Origin: Bacteroidales bacterium
Lineage (GTDB): Bacteria > Bacteroidota > Bacteroidia > Bacteroidales > UBA10428
DNA length: 64,000 nucleotides
Direction of reading: 5' to 3'
Assembly: GCA_016928305.1 (NCBI GenBank)
Contig: JAFGKY010000062.1
Span: forward strand, 78,183 to 142,182
Part shown: positions 26,133 through 34,538 of the stretch, piece by piece
Layout of the letters: each line of letters begins with the position of its first letter
Position numbering within the stretch: the stretch's first letter is position 1
Translations under genes and position numbers: made by a program
Notes under the pieces: model-generated
What the model was told of the DNA's origin: nothing
What the model saw: the letters and a program-made list of their open reading frames with translations, nothing else
Databases searched by the model: none

Positions 26133-28145
26133 ATGAAAACCTTTATTACTTCTCTTGCGGGAATATTGATCTTTTGCTTTTATGCATGTGAATCACGAAG
26201 TCTTACGGTGCAAAATCGGGTATCCTCACCCGATGGAGAGATCATACTGACTGTTAAAACACAAAAAGGACAGTTATATTATGCGGCTGAAAGGAAAGGC
26301 AGAGCATTGGTCGGACAATCAAAACTGGGTTTCAGGTTTCAGGGTATGCCCGACCTTGGTAATAATGTTGAAATAACCGGTTCTGAGTCCCGTTCTTTCA
26401 ACGAAACATGGGAACAACCCTGGGGCGAAAGAAGGCTTGTTGAAAACAAATACGATGAACTGATTCTCTATCTACAGGAAAAAATTGGTCTTAGACGAAG
26501 ATTCAATCTTGTTATCAGAGTCTTTAATGATGGCTTTGGTTTCCGTTATGAAATTCCCGAACAGACACATCTTGATTCTTTTAAAATAATGAATGAGATG
26601 ACCGAATTTGTCATGCCTGAGATCCATAACGCGTGGTGGATTCCTGCCTATAAGGACAGGTTTTATGAAAGTCTCTTCCGGCATACTGCAATAAACCAGA
26701 TGGACACCGTATGTACACCGTTGACTATGGAAAGAACAGACGGCAGTTATATAGCCATTCATGAAGCCAACCTGACTGATTATGCCGCCATGAACCTATA
26801 CTGTGTCGACTCTTCTAAACTTACATGTGACCTGACGCCCTGGTCGAGCGGCGTGAAAGTGTACGGGAAAACTCCTTTTGTTACTCCGTGGAGAGTGCTG
26901 ATCGTGGCTGACAAACCCGGAGATCTGATCAGTTCATACCTGATCCTCAACCTGAATGAACCCTGTAAGATTCCGGACGTATCCTGGATAAAGCCCGGCA
27001 AATATATAGGAATCTGGTGGGGCATGCACCAGGGTTTCTATACCTGGTCACAAGGACCACGGCACGGAGCCACAACGGCTAACACAAAAAAGTACATTGA
27101 TTTTGCTGCAGCTCACCAGTTAGATGGTGTGCTGGTTGAAGGCTGGAACCGTGGATGGGACGGAGACTGGACACAAAACGGTGATTCATTCAGTTTTACA
27201 GAATCGTATCCCGATTTCGATATGGAAGAAATCACACGCTACGCTAAAGAAAAAAATGTAGGGATGATTGGTCATCATGAAACCGGAGGAGCCGTCACGA
27301 ATTATGAAAACCAGCTTGAAGCCGCTTATAGTCTTTATCAACGTCTGGGAGTAAATGCGGTTAAAACAGGTTATGTCAATACATTGCTCGATGGCAAAGA
27401 AATGCATAAAAGCCAATACGGCGTACGACACTACCGGAAAGTGGTTGAAACGGCAGCCCGTTATCATATCATGGTCGATATTCATGAACCTGTTATGCCA
27501 ACAGGGATTCAACGTACATATCCAAACCTTATGACCCAGGAAGGAGTGCGTGGCCAGGAATGGGATGCGTGGTCAACCGACGGCGGCAATCCTCCGGATC
27601 ATACAACGATTATACCATTCACACGCGGACTTGCAGGTCCTATGGATTTCACTCCCGGAACCTTTAATTTCAGTAATCACTTACTGCCACAAACCAGGGT
27701 CCGTACAACCCTTGCCAAGCAACTGGCATTGTATGTAGTTCTGTATAGTCCGTTACAAATGGCATCGGATTTGATTGAGAACTACCGCAACAATAAAGCA
27801 TTTGAGTTCATTATGATGGTACCGGTAAATTGGGAAGAAAGCAGGGTATTGGATGCCAGGATCGGCGATTATGTGATCACTGCCCGAAAAGACAGGAATT
27901 CTGAAGACTGGTACGTGGGCGCCATCACAGATGATAGTCCGAGAGAGCTGACCCTTTGCCTGTCCTTTTTATTATATGACAAAACATATCTTGCCCAGAT
28001 TTTCAAAGACGGGAATGATGCCAGCTGGGAAAAAAATCCGGTCGATCTGACTTACAACGAAATCAAAGTGAACTCATCCGATAAGCTCACATTGACACTG
28101 GCCTCAGGCGGAGGACAGGCTATACGGTTTACACCGGCTGATTAA
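26133..28145 (+). CDS. GH97 alpha-glucosidase, SusB-type inverting subgroup
   Basis: 670 residues from the ATG at 26133, which begins a lipoprotein-type signal ending 'CFYACES'. GH97 layout: N-terminal beta-sandwich, (beta/alpha)8 barrel, C-terminal sheet. Key residues of B. thetaiotaomicron SusB have equivalents at a near-constant offset of about 56: Glu140, Glu383 ('GHHETGG'), Lys411, His451-Glu452 ('DIHEP') and Glu476 (SusB E194, E439, K467, H507/E508, E532). This places it with the calcium-dependent inverting alpha-glucosidases rather than the retaining alpha-galactosidases. Last gene of the PUL operon; probably trims terminal alpha-glucose. Confidence 0.93.
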   Translation: MKTFITSLAGILIFCFYACESRSLTVQNRVSSPDGEIILTVKTQKGQLYYAAERKGRALVGQSKLGFRFQGMPDLGNNVEITGSESRSFNETWEQPWGERRLVENKYDELILYLQEKIGLRRRFNLVIRVFNDGFGFRYEIPEQTHLDSFKIMNEMTEFVMPEIHNAWWIPAYKDRFYESLFRHTAINQMDTVCTPLTMERTDGSYIAIHEANLTDYAAMNLYCVDSSKLTCDLTPWSSGVKVYGKTPFVTPWRVLIVADKPGDLISSYLILNLNEPCKIPDVSWIKPGKYIGIWWGMHQGFYTWSQGPRHGATTANTKKYIDFAAAHQLDGVLVEGWNRGWDGDWTQNGDSFSFTESYPDFDMEEITRYAKEKNVGMIGHHETGGAVTNYENQLEAAYSLYQRLGVNAVKTGYVNTLLDGKEMHKSQYGVRHYRKVVETAARYHIMVDIHEPVMPTGIQRTYPNLMTQEGVRGQEWDAWSTDGGNPPDHTTIIPFTRGLAGPMDFTPGTFNFSNHLLPQTRVRTTLAKQLALYVVLYSPLQMASDLIENYRNNKAFEFIMMVPVNWEESRVLDARIGDYVITARKDRNSEDWYVGAITDDSPRELTLCLSFLLYDKTYLAQIFKDGNDASWEKNPVDLTYNEIKVNSSDKLTLTLASGGGQAIRFTPAD

Positions 28146-28829
28146 GGGAATAACAAAACGGAATTTGCAACCACTGAATTCCCATTTACCAATTGCCGGC
28201 TTCTCCCTTTATACCCCTTCGCCGAATCCTGCCAGGTAACTCGTCCACCATAACGATTTAACGCCAAACCCTTCTGTTGCAAACCTATGCTCACCGAGTC
28301 TTCCATCCCCTATTCAACACCTCGCCGTTTGATGATTCCTGTTTACCGGTTATTCCCGGTCTCTTCTCACAATTCCTGAAATGACAGTCACTTATCCATA
28401 ATTACTTGTTGCTTATCGCTTTTTTTTACCTTCTTTTTGATATAACTTTGCTTATAAATACGCACCTGCTTTCTTATCTGATTATACCCTAGTTAAATCG
28501 ATTCATAGCCATGTGTAGTTGCATGTATTAAAAGCAATTAACTCATTGCAAGAGCATTATGAAAGTATATATTTAATATATTGATTATCTGTGTGTTAAG
28601 TTTTTATCTATATAAAGATATTAAGATCATTTTTGATTTTTAAAATTAATTAGCAGTTTATCAAAACATTGAAACACCGCGTTAATAACTATTTTTAAAT
28701 GTTGATAAATACGAACCGGGCTGTTTTGCACAAAAATGATTCTGTCTCTAAATTGCAGTAGCATCAGAAAACTTCTCAACGAAGTATTATCTCACGAATT
28801 TTCAATATCTTAAATAAAAACTTGGAACA
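28146..28829. other. Long intergenic region upstream of nrdJ
   Basis: 684 bp. The first ~250 bp are pyrimidine-rich with many CC/TTC runs and no open frame of note; the rest is very AT-rich. I looked for a cobalamin riboswitch, expected for a B12-dependent enzyme, and saw no convincing B12-box or kissing-loop sequence. No tRNA, no hairpin with a T-run. Presumably holds the nrdJ promoter. Confidence 0.5.
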
Positions 28830-31442
28830 ATGCAGGCTGAAGAGACAGGAACCACAAAACTTACACAAGCATCAACTGAAATTAAGAAAACTGTGAAAGA
28901 GGTATCTGATAACGGAAAGAAAACATATTCATACGAAGAAGCCCTTCAGTGTTCGCTGAAATATTTCCATGGCGATGAATTGGCAGCAACAGTCTGGGTA
29001 AGTAAATATGCGCTGAAGGATTCATTCGGTAAATTATATGAAAAGGATCCTGACCAGATGCATTGGCGTATTGCCGGAGAGATCGCGCGTATTGAAAAGA
29101 AATACCCAAATCCGCTTACCATTGAGGAAGTATATGAATTGTTGAAAGAATTCCGGTACATTGTTCCACAGGGAAGTCCCATGACAGGGATCGGTAATAA
29201 TTTCCAGATTGCATCCCTTTCCAATTGTTTTGTTATTGGCAATACCGGTAATTCGGATTCATACGGCGGAATCATGAAAATCGACCAGGAGCAGGTGCAG
29301 CTCATGAAACGCAGAGGCGGTGTCGGTCATGATCTCACGCACATACGGCCAAAAGGCACACCGGTGTTAAACAGTGCACTAACCTCAACGGGGGTTGTTC
29401 CTTTTATGGAACGTTATTCCAACTCAACCCGTGAAGTGGCTCAGGATGGCCGCAGGGGAGCACTGATGTTAAGTATTTCCATTAAACATCCCGATGCCGA
29501 ACAATTCATCGATGCCAAACTTGAACGTGGAAAAGTAACAGGGGCGAATATTTCGGTTCGAATCGATGATGAATTCATGAAAGCCGTTGTTAACGATGAT
29601 GTCTATGTTCAGCAATTCCCTGTTGATGATGAAAAACCTGTTTACAAAAAAGAAATCCAGGCACGAACACTCTGGGAAAAGATTGTCCACAATGCCTGGA
29701 AATCAGCTGAACCCGGAGTCCTCTTCTGGAACACCATACTCGCCGAGTCGGTTGCTGACTGTTATGCCGATTTCGGGTACCGGACTGCATCTACAAATCC
29801 ATGTGGTGAAATTCCTTTATGCCCATACGACTCATGCCGTTTACTGGCAGTGAATCTGTACAGTTATGTTGAGAATCCTTTTACATCCAAAGCAAAATTT
29901 AATTTCGATCTGTTCAGAAAACATGTGCATTATGCACAGCGCATCATGGATGACATCATCGACCTGGAACTGGAAAAAATTGATGTGATCCTTGAAAAAA
30001 TAAACACCGATCCGGAAGACGTGGAGCTTAAAAGGGTGGAAAAGAAACTCTGGGAAAACATCCGGGTAAAGGGTGAAGAAGGTCGCCGGACAGGAATCGG
30101 CATTACCGCTGAAGGCGATATGCTGGCTGCCCTTGGCCTCCGCTATGGAAGCGATGACGCCATTGATTTTTCGGTTGAAGTCCAGAAGACGCTGGCCATT
30201 GAAGCTTACCGCTCATCGGTTGAAGTTGCCAAAGAACGGGGGGCATTTGCCATCTACGATTCCCACCTTGAAAAGGATAATCCTTTTATTCAACGACTCC
30301 GAAAAGAAGATGAACAAATGTACCGCGACATGGTTAAACACGGACGCCGGAACATCGCGCTGCTTACCATAGCTCCTACCGGTACCACCAGTTTGATGAC
30401 CCAAACAACATCGGGCATCGAACCGGTATTCCTTCCGGTTTATAAACGCCGCAGGAAAGTTAATCCGAACGATGCCAACGTTACCATCAGTTTTGAAGAT
30501 GAAGTGGGCGACAAATGGGAAGAATTCAATGTATTTCATCATAAATTCCTTACATGGCTTGAAGTGAATGGCTATGACGTAGAGGAAGTCAAAAAGCTTG
30601 ATGATAGTAAACTGCAGGAAATCGTTCAGAAATCTCCATATTACAAGGCTACTTCCAACGACGTCGACTGGGTTAGTAAAGTGCGGATGCAGGGAGAAAT
30701 TCAGAAATGGGTCGATCATTCCATCAGCGTTACCATTAATCTTCCCAATCATGTTTCAGAAGAACTTGTCGGGCAACTTTATATAACAGCCTGGAAAAGC
30801 GGTTGCAAAGGCGTTACCGTTTATCGTGAAGGTTCCCGTTCAGGAGTCCTGGTTAACGGCAAAGAAAAAGATGAGGAACTGCCTAACGATGGTACCCGGT
30901 TTAAACGGCCAAAAGTACTGGATGCTGAAATCATCCGTTTCAATAACAACGAGGAAAAATGGATTGCCTTTATCGGTTTGAAAGATAACAAACCCTATGA
31001 AATATTTACCGGTATGGTAGATGATGAAATGTTCCCCATTCCCAAGTCAATAACCCGGGGACAGATCATCAAAACCAAAGATGAAAACGGGGTATCACGA
31101 TATGATTTTCAATACATCGATAAATACGGATACAAAAATACACTGGGAGGACTATCGCACATGTTCAACAAGGAATTCTGGAATTATGCGAAACTGATCT
31201 CCAGTGTATTACGGCATGGTATGCCTATACCGAGTGTCGTTAATCTTATCTCATCATTACGACTCGACAGCGATACAATCAATACCTGGAAAAACGGGGT
31301 AGAACGTGCATTACGCAAATATATTCCGAATGGTACACGGGTTAAAAAAGGTATGGTTTGTACCGAATGCGGATCAGACAACTTGATCTACCAGGAAGGT
31401 TGTATCATGTGCACTTCCTGTGGTTCAACAAAATGCGGATGA
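28830..31442 (+). CDS. nrdJ: Adenosylcobalamin-dependent (class II) ribonucleotide reductase
   Basis: 870 residues. Visible class II RNR elements: 'PQGSPMTGIGNNFQIASLSNCFVI' region with the substrate-binding Cys, 'KRRGGVGHDLTHIRPKG', 'EVAQDGRRGALMLSI', the 'NPCGEIPL' active-site motif with the radical Cys, and 'APTGTTSLMTQTTSGIEPVF'. The tail has a zinc-ribbon-like pair of CxxC motifs ('CTECG', 'CTSCG') and ends 'TKCG', likely carrying the redox-active cysteines. It makes deoxyribonucleotides using coenzyme B12 and so works with or without oxygen. No partner subunit is needed. A strong terminator follows. Confidence 0.96.
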   Translation: MQAEETGTTKLTQASTEIKKTVKEVSDNGKKTYSYEEALQCSLKYFHGDELAATVWVSKYALKDSFGKLYEKDPDQMHWRIAGEIARIEKKYPNPLTIEEVYELLKEFRYIVPQGSPMTGIGNNFQIASLSNCFVIGNTGNSDSYGGIMKIDQEQVQLMKRRGGVGHDLTHIRPKGTPVLNSALTSTGVVPFMERYSNSTREVAQDGRRGALMLSISIKHPDAEQFIDAKLERGKVTGANISVRIDDEFMKAVVNDDVYVQQFPVDDEKPVYKKEIQARTLWEKIVHNAWKSAEPGVLFWNTILAESVADCYADFGYRTASTNPCGEIPLCPYDSCRLLAVNLYSYVENPFTSKAKFNFDLFRKHVHYAQRIMDDIIDLELEKIDVILEKINTDPEDVELKRVEKKLWENIRVKGEEGRRTGIGITAEGDMLAALGLRYGSDDAIDFSVEVQKTLAIEAYRSSVEVAKERGAFAIYDSHLEKDNPFIQRLRKEDEQMYRDMVKHGRRNIALLTIAPTGTTSLMTQTTSGIEPVFLPVYKRRRKVNPNDANVTISFEDEVGDKWEEFNVFHHKFLTWLEVNGYDVEEVKKLDDSKLQEIVQKSPYYKATSNDVDWVSKVRMQGEIQKWVDHSISVTINLPNHVSEELVGQLYITAWKSGCKGVTVYREGSRSGVLVNGKEKDEELPNDGTRFKRPKVLDAEIIRFNNNEEKWIAFIGLKDNKPYEIFTGMVDDEMFPIPKSITRGQIIKTKDENGVSRYDFQYIDKYGYKNTLGGLSHMFNKEFWNYAKLISSVLRHGMPIPSVVNLISSLRLDSDTINTWKNGVERALRKYIPNGTRVKKGMVCTECGSDNLIYQEGCIMCTSCGSTKCG

Positions 31443-31477
31443 TAGTTTCTGGCACAAGTTTTTCATAATTAAAGGGA

Positions 31478-31514
31478 GAAAAGAGGAAGCGCAGCTTATA
31501 TGCTTCCTCTTTTC
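31478..31514 (+). terminator. Intrinsic terminator after nrdJ
   Basis: A perfect 13-bp stem (31478-31490 with 31502-31514) around an 11-nt loop, 36 bp after the nrdJ stop. The T-rich strand of the stem (CTCTTTTC) supplies the uridines. The rest of the 310-bp gap to the next gene has no other feature I can support. Confidence 0.75.
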
Positions 31515-31752
31515 ATTTCATGACTGCCCTGTATGGTTTAACAGCAAGTCCCTTGAAAATGAAAGAAACCATTTTGGTATAATAGTTGCATTGTATTTTT
31601 TAACGAATAATACTTTTGATTCTTGTGTCTTTTATAGGAAAAATACTGACGTATGATTTTTTTCACCGATATAAACTTTATGCTGGTGAAGTTGTAAATA
31701 TTATAATATCTTTACATGCAGCGTGTTTAATACGGTTAACCGGCGGTCCTAC

Positions 31753-32370
31753 ATGAATTACCTTGCACACATATACCTCTCAGGTGATGATGAAGAAATC
31801 ATTATTGGTAATTTTATCGGGGACTTTGTTAAGGGGCACCAGTTCAATCAATACACGCAGATGATCCGGAAGGGTATTATTCTTCACCGTTACATTGATT
31901 CTTTCACCGACACGCATGCTATAGTTCGTCGCAGTAAAGCGAGACTCAGCGAACAGTATCATAAATATTCAGGTATCATAATTGATATCCTGTATGATCA
32001 TTTCCTTGTAAAGAACTGGTCTTATTACAGCGATTCATCGTTGGATGAATTCATCAAAAAATTTTTTGACCTGGCTAACCGATACTTTGATCTGTTACCC
32101 GAAAGCGTTAAATTCTTTTTACCCTCTTTTATCAAAAACAACTGGATAAAGATGTACGATACCGTGGAGGGAATACAGGAAGTCCTGCTCCGTATGTCCA
32201 GCCGCACCAGCCTCCCTGATAATACTGAGCTCGGTATAGCGGTATTGCGACGCGATTATGATCTCTTCGAAGCCGAGTTCCAGGCTTATTTCCCGGCCTT
32301 AATAGCCTATGTTATCAAAACATTTGGGATACCGCTGAAATGGATTAAGTCACCGAAAGAGGCAGGATGA
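31753..32370 (+). CDS. Acyl-carrier-protein phosphodiesterase-like protein (AcpH, DUF479)
   Basis: 205 residues from the ATG at 31753; the frame opens earlier but the family begins 'MNYLAHIYLS'. Conserved AcpH elements: 'GNFIGDFVKG' (metal-binding Asp), 'GIILHRYIDSFTDTH' (His and Asp ligands), 'DILYDHFLVKNW' (Asp-His). It is an HD-type metallohydrolase; characterised members remove 4'-phosphopantetheine from ACP, although the physiological role outside E. coli is less certain. Single gene, between the nrdJ terminator and the convergent ppk2. Confidence 0.85.
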   Translation: MNYLAHIYLSGDDEEIIIGNFIGDFVKGHQFNQYTQMIRKGIILHRYIDSFTDTHAIVRRSKARLSEQYHKYSGIIIDILYDHFLVKNWSYYSDSSLDEFIKKFFDLANRYFDLLPESVKFFLPSFIKNNWIKMYDTVEGIQEVLLRMSSRTSLPDNTELGIAVLRRDYDLFEAEFQAYFPALIAYVIKTFGIPLKWIKSPKEAG

Positions 32371-32451
32371 ACTACGGTGAACAGTGAGTGTTAAACGATA
32401 ATCAGAGTTCGGCTGATTTCGGGCTTCTTTATTTTTTTTTAATGACTTTCT

Positions 32452-33345
32452 TCATTCTTCTGTTTCCAGCTCATTCCTCGCTTCCTGCAAAGCGGCTAAT
32501 TCTTCTTTTGATAATTTCGGTATTTTAAGATCCAGCTGGTTGATTCGTGTAGCAATGATATCAGCCACCACGGAACGGGTGAACCATTTTTTATCAGCCG
32601 GGATGATATACCATGGAGCATATCGGGTACTGGTAGCGTTAAGCATATCTTCATATGCTTTCTGGTAATCTTTCCAGAAAGATCTTTCTTTCACATCAGC
32701 GGCCGAGAATTTAAAATTCTTTTCCGGTTTGTTGAGTCTTTCCAGAAAGCGTTTCTTTTGTTCCTCCCTGGAAACGTTCAAAAAGAATTTCATGATGCAG
32801 ATACCCTGTTCGGTTTTGAGCCTTTCCCATCTGTTTATATCGCTGTATCGGCCTTCCCATATTTTTTTCAAATCTTTTCCCCTGCGTTTCTGAGGCAATA
32901 GCTGTCCCTTTAAGAAATCAGGATGTACCCTTACCACAAGCACCTCTTCATAATATGAACGGTTAAAAATAGCAATGCGTCCGGCCGCCGGCAATACTTT
33001 ATCGGGTCTCCACAGAAAATGATGCTTCTTTTCTTCTTCCGTTGGTGCTTTAAAACTATGTACTTCACAGCCTTGTGGATTGACGCCCGACATCACATGC
33101 TTGATGGTACTGTCCTTTCCGGCTGCATCAAGTGCCTGAAAAACTATCAGTACGGCCTGCTGGTTGCTGGTCCATAACAATTCCTGTGCGGCAGCCAGTG
33201 CTTCTATATCCTCTTTTAACGCCTCCTTTGCTTCTTTCTTATCCGATAAACCATTGGTGAAGGCCGGATCATAATCTTTTAACCGGATTTTTTTACCGGG
33301 TGTAACAATATAGTCACTGTGATCGAAAGTGTGTTTACGTTTCAT
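32452..33345 (-). CDS. ppk2: Polyphosphate:nucleotide phosphotransferase, PPK2 family
   Basis: 297 residues, single PPK2 domain. The Walker A is 'ALDAAGKDSTI' (usual form 'ALDAAGKDGTI', so Gly to Ser), the lid region contains 'GRIAIFNRSYYEEVLVVRVHP', and Walker B-like 'IFNRS'. Signature ends with 'RYAPWYIIPADKKWFTR'. Single-domain PPK2 enzymes of this type phosphorylate AMP and/or ADP from polyphosphate. Class III assignment is an inference from the 'FLWR' and 'NRSYYE' blocks. The mRNA leader holds a strong hairpin ending 9 nt before the start codon. Confidence 0.92.
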   Translation of the reverse strand: MKRKHTFDHSDYIVTPGKKIRLKDYDPAFTNGLSDKKEAKEALKEDIEALAAAQELLWTSNQQAVLIVFQALDAAGKDSTIKHVMSGVNPQGCEVHSFKAPTEEEKKHHFLWRPDKVLPAAGRIAIFNRSYYEEVLVVRVHPDFLKGQLLPQKRRGKDLKKIWEGRYSDINRWERLKTEQGICIMKFFLNVSREEQKKRFLERLNKPEKNFKFSAADVKERSFWKDYQKAYEDMLNATSTRYAPWYIIPADKKWFTRSVVADIIATRINQLDLKIPKLSKEELAALQEARNELETEE

Positions 33346-33354
33346 AATGATGAT

Positions 33355-33384
33355 AAAAGCGTTATGAGTAAATATAACGCTTTT
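33355..33384 (-). promoter_or_regulatory. Hairpin in the ppk2 5' leader
   Basis: AAAAGCGTTAT (33355-33365) pairs perfectly with ATAACGCTTTT (33374-33384), loop 8 nt. On the minus strand it ends 9 nt before the ppk2 ATG, where it would block the ribosome if formed, or serve as an operator in DNA. The rest of the gap to 33724 contains a T-rich block around 33450-33475 and a short open frame (33436-33648) without recognisable features. Confidence 0.45.
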
Positions 33385-33724
33385 CAGTTATTTCCGTACG
33401 ATACGAATCTGTATTCCATGAAGAAAAATTAAGCCGTGAATTTTGATATTATTTGTTTTTGTTATTTTTTTTCAACTTATTTTTATCCTGTTAAACCAAA
33501 CATCAAGTTATCTGTGATTTCACAGGGATTAATTCATGGTTGTATTGGGAAAGAGAGTGGCCCATTAACGGATGCAAGGATCCGATATTTAAGGCACAGC
33601 ATGTATCCCCCACAGCAAGAGTTATCCATCACGATTTTTTATGGTTGATATAGTAAAAAAAATCGGCAGTAATTGAAACATACTATTATTGGTTAACGGA
33701 TATTTTTGTTTGGAGCCTAAAGTA

Positions 33725-34375
33725 ATGGAGTCCTTCAACAATCAAATAAAAGCCATATTTTGGGATAACGATGGTGTCCTTGTTGATACCGAAAAGTATT
33801 TTTTTGAAGCAACCCGTCAGGTGCTGAAAAAAGCCGGGGTTAATCTTACCAAAGAATTGTATATTGACCTTGTACTTATACAATCGAAAGGCGCCTGGCA
33901 TTTACTTGATCAGCAAGAATATTCAACTGAATTCGTTAACAATCTCAGAGAAGAGAGGGATGATCTTTACCAGGAATTACTGCTGACAAAAGAAATACGG
34001 ATCGAAGGAGTTGAAGATACTGTGGCCGTACTGGCTGAAAGATATAAAATGGCTGTCGTTACCAGTTCAAAACCTCAGCATTTTTACGCTATTCATTCAC
34101 GGACCGGTCTGCTCAAATATTTCAATTTTGTAATAACCGCAGCCGATTATGCCCGATACAAACCCGATCCGGAGCCCTATTTAATTGCGCTGGAAAGGAT
34201 GGGTGTCAGCTGTGATGAAAGCATTGTAATTGAAGATTCACGCAGGGGATTAATGGCTGCAAAAAAGGCCGGACTGGAATGCATCATCATACCAAATGAA
34301 ATGACGAGAACTTCTGATTTTTCAGAAGCTGACCATGTTGTATGTGACATCCGTGAATTGTTTCAAGTTCTTTAA
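33725..34375 (+). CDS. HAD-superfamily phosphatase/phosphomutase (beta-phosphoglucomutase-like)
   Basis: 216 residues from the ATG at 33725. HAD motif I is 'FWDNDGVLVDTE' with Asp14 nucleophile and Asp16 acid/base; motif II 'AVVTSSKP' (Thr/Ser), Lys near 'YKPDPEPY' (motif III) and motif IV 'VIEDSRRGLMAAKKAGLECI'. The cap of ~70 residues between motif I and II marks subfamily IA. Family members dephosphorylate or isomerise sugar phosphates; the substrate is unknown. It stands alone, downstream of the divergent ppk2. Confidence 0.88.
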   Translation: MESFNNQIKAIFWDNDGVLVDTEKYFFEATRQVLKKAGVNLTKELYIDLVLIQSKGAWHLLDQQEYSTEFVNNLREERDDLYQELLLTKEIRIEGVEDTVAVLAERYKMAVVTSSKPQHFYAIHSRTGLLKYFNFVITAADYARYKPDPEPYLIALERMGVSCDESIVIEDSRRGLMAAKKAGLECIIIPNEMTRTSDFSEADHVVCDIRELFQVL

Positions 34376-34538
34376 CTTATAGTCTGTTCGTCTGACAGAT
34401 CAGGAAAATGGGAAGCTGCACCTGTTTTACTGTCATTGTACATAGCTCCTCCGCTGCCACCACCCGGAGTCCCTTCCGCTGCCGATGATGTGATCTGATT
34501 GCTAATTACAGATGCTTTACATAGTGTTACTGCAAAAT

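Noticed and set aside
28146..28829. Cobalamin riboswitch upstream of the B12-dependent nrdJ
   Set aside because: I found no convincing B12-box or paired conserved loops on either strand in this AT-rich region. A covariance search would be decisive.
33436..33648. Plus-strand open frame of 70 residues
   Set aside because: Starts in T-rich DNA, no signal or conserved-looking segment; probably chance.
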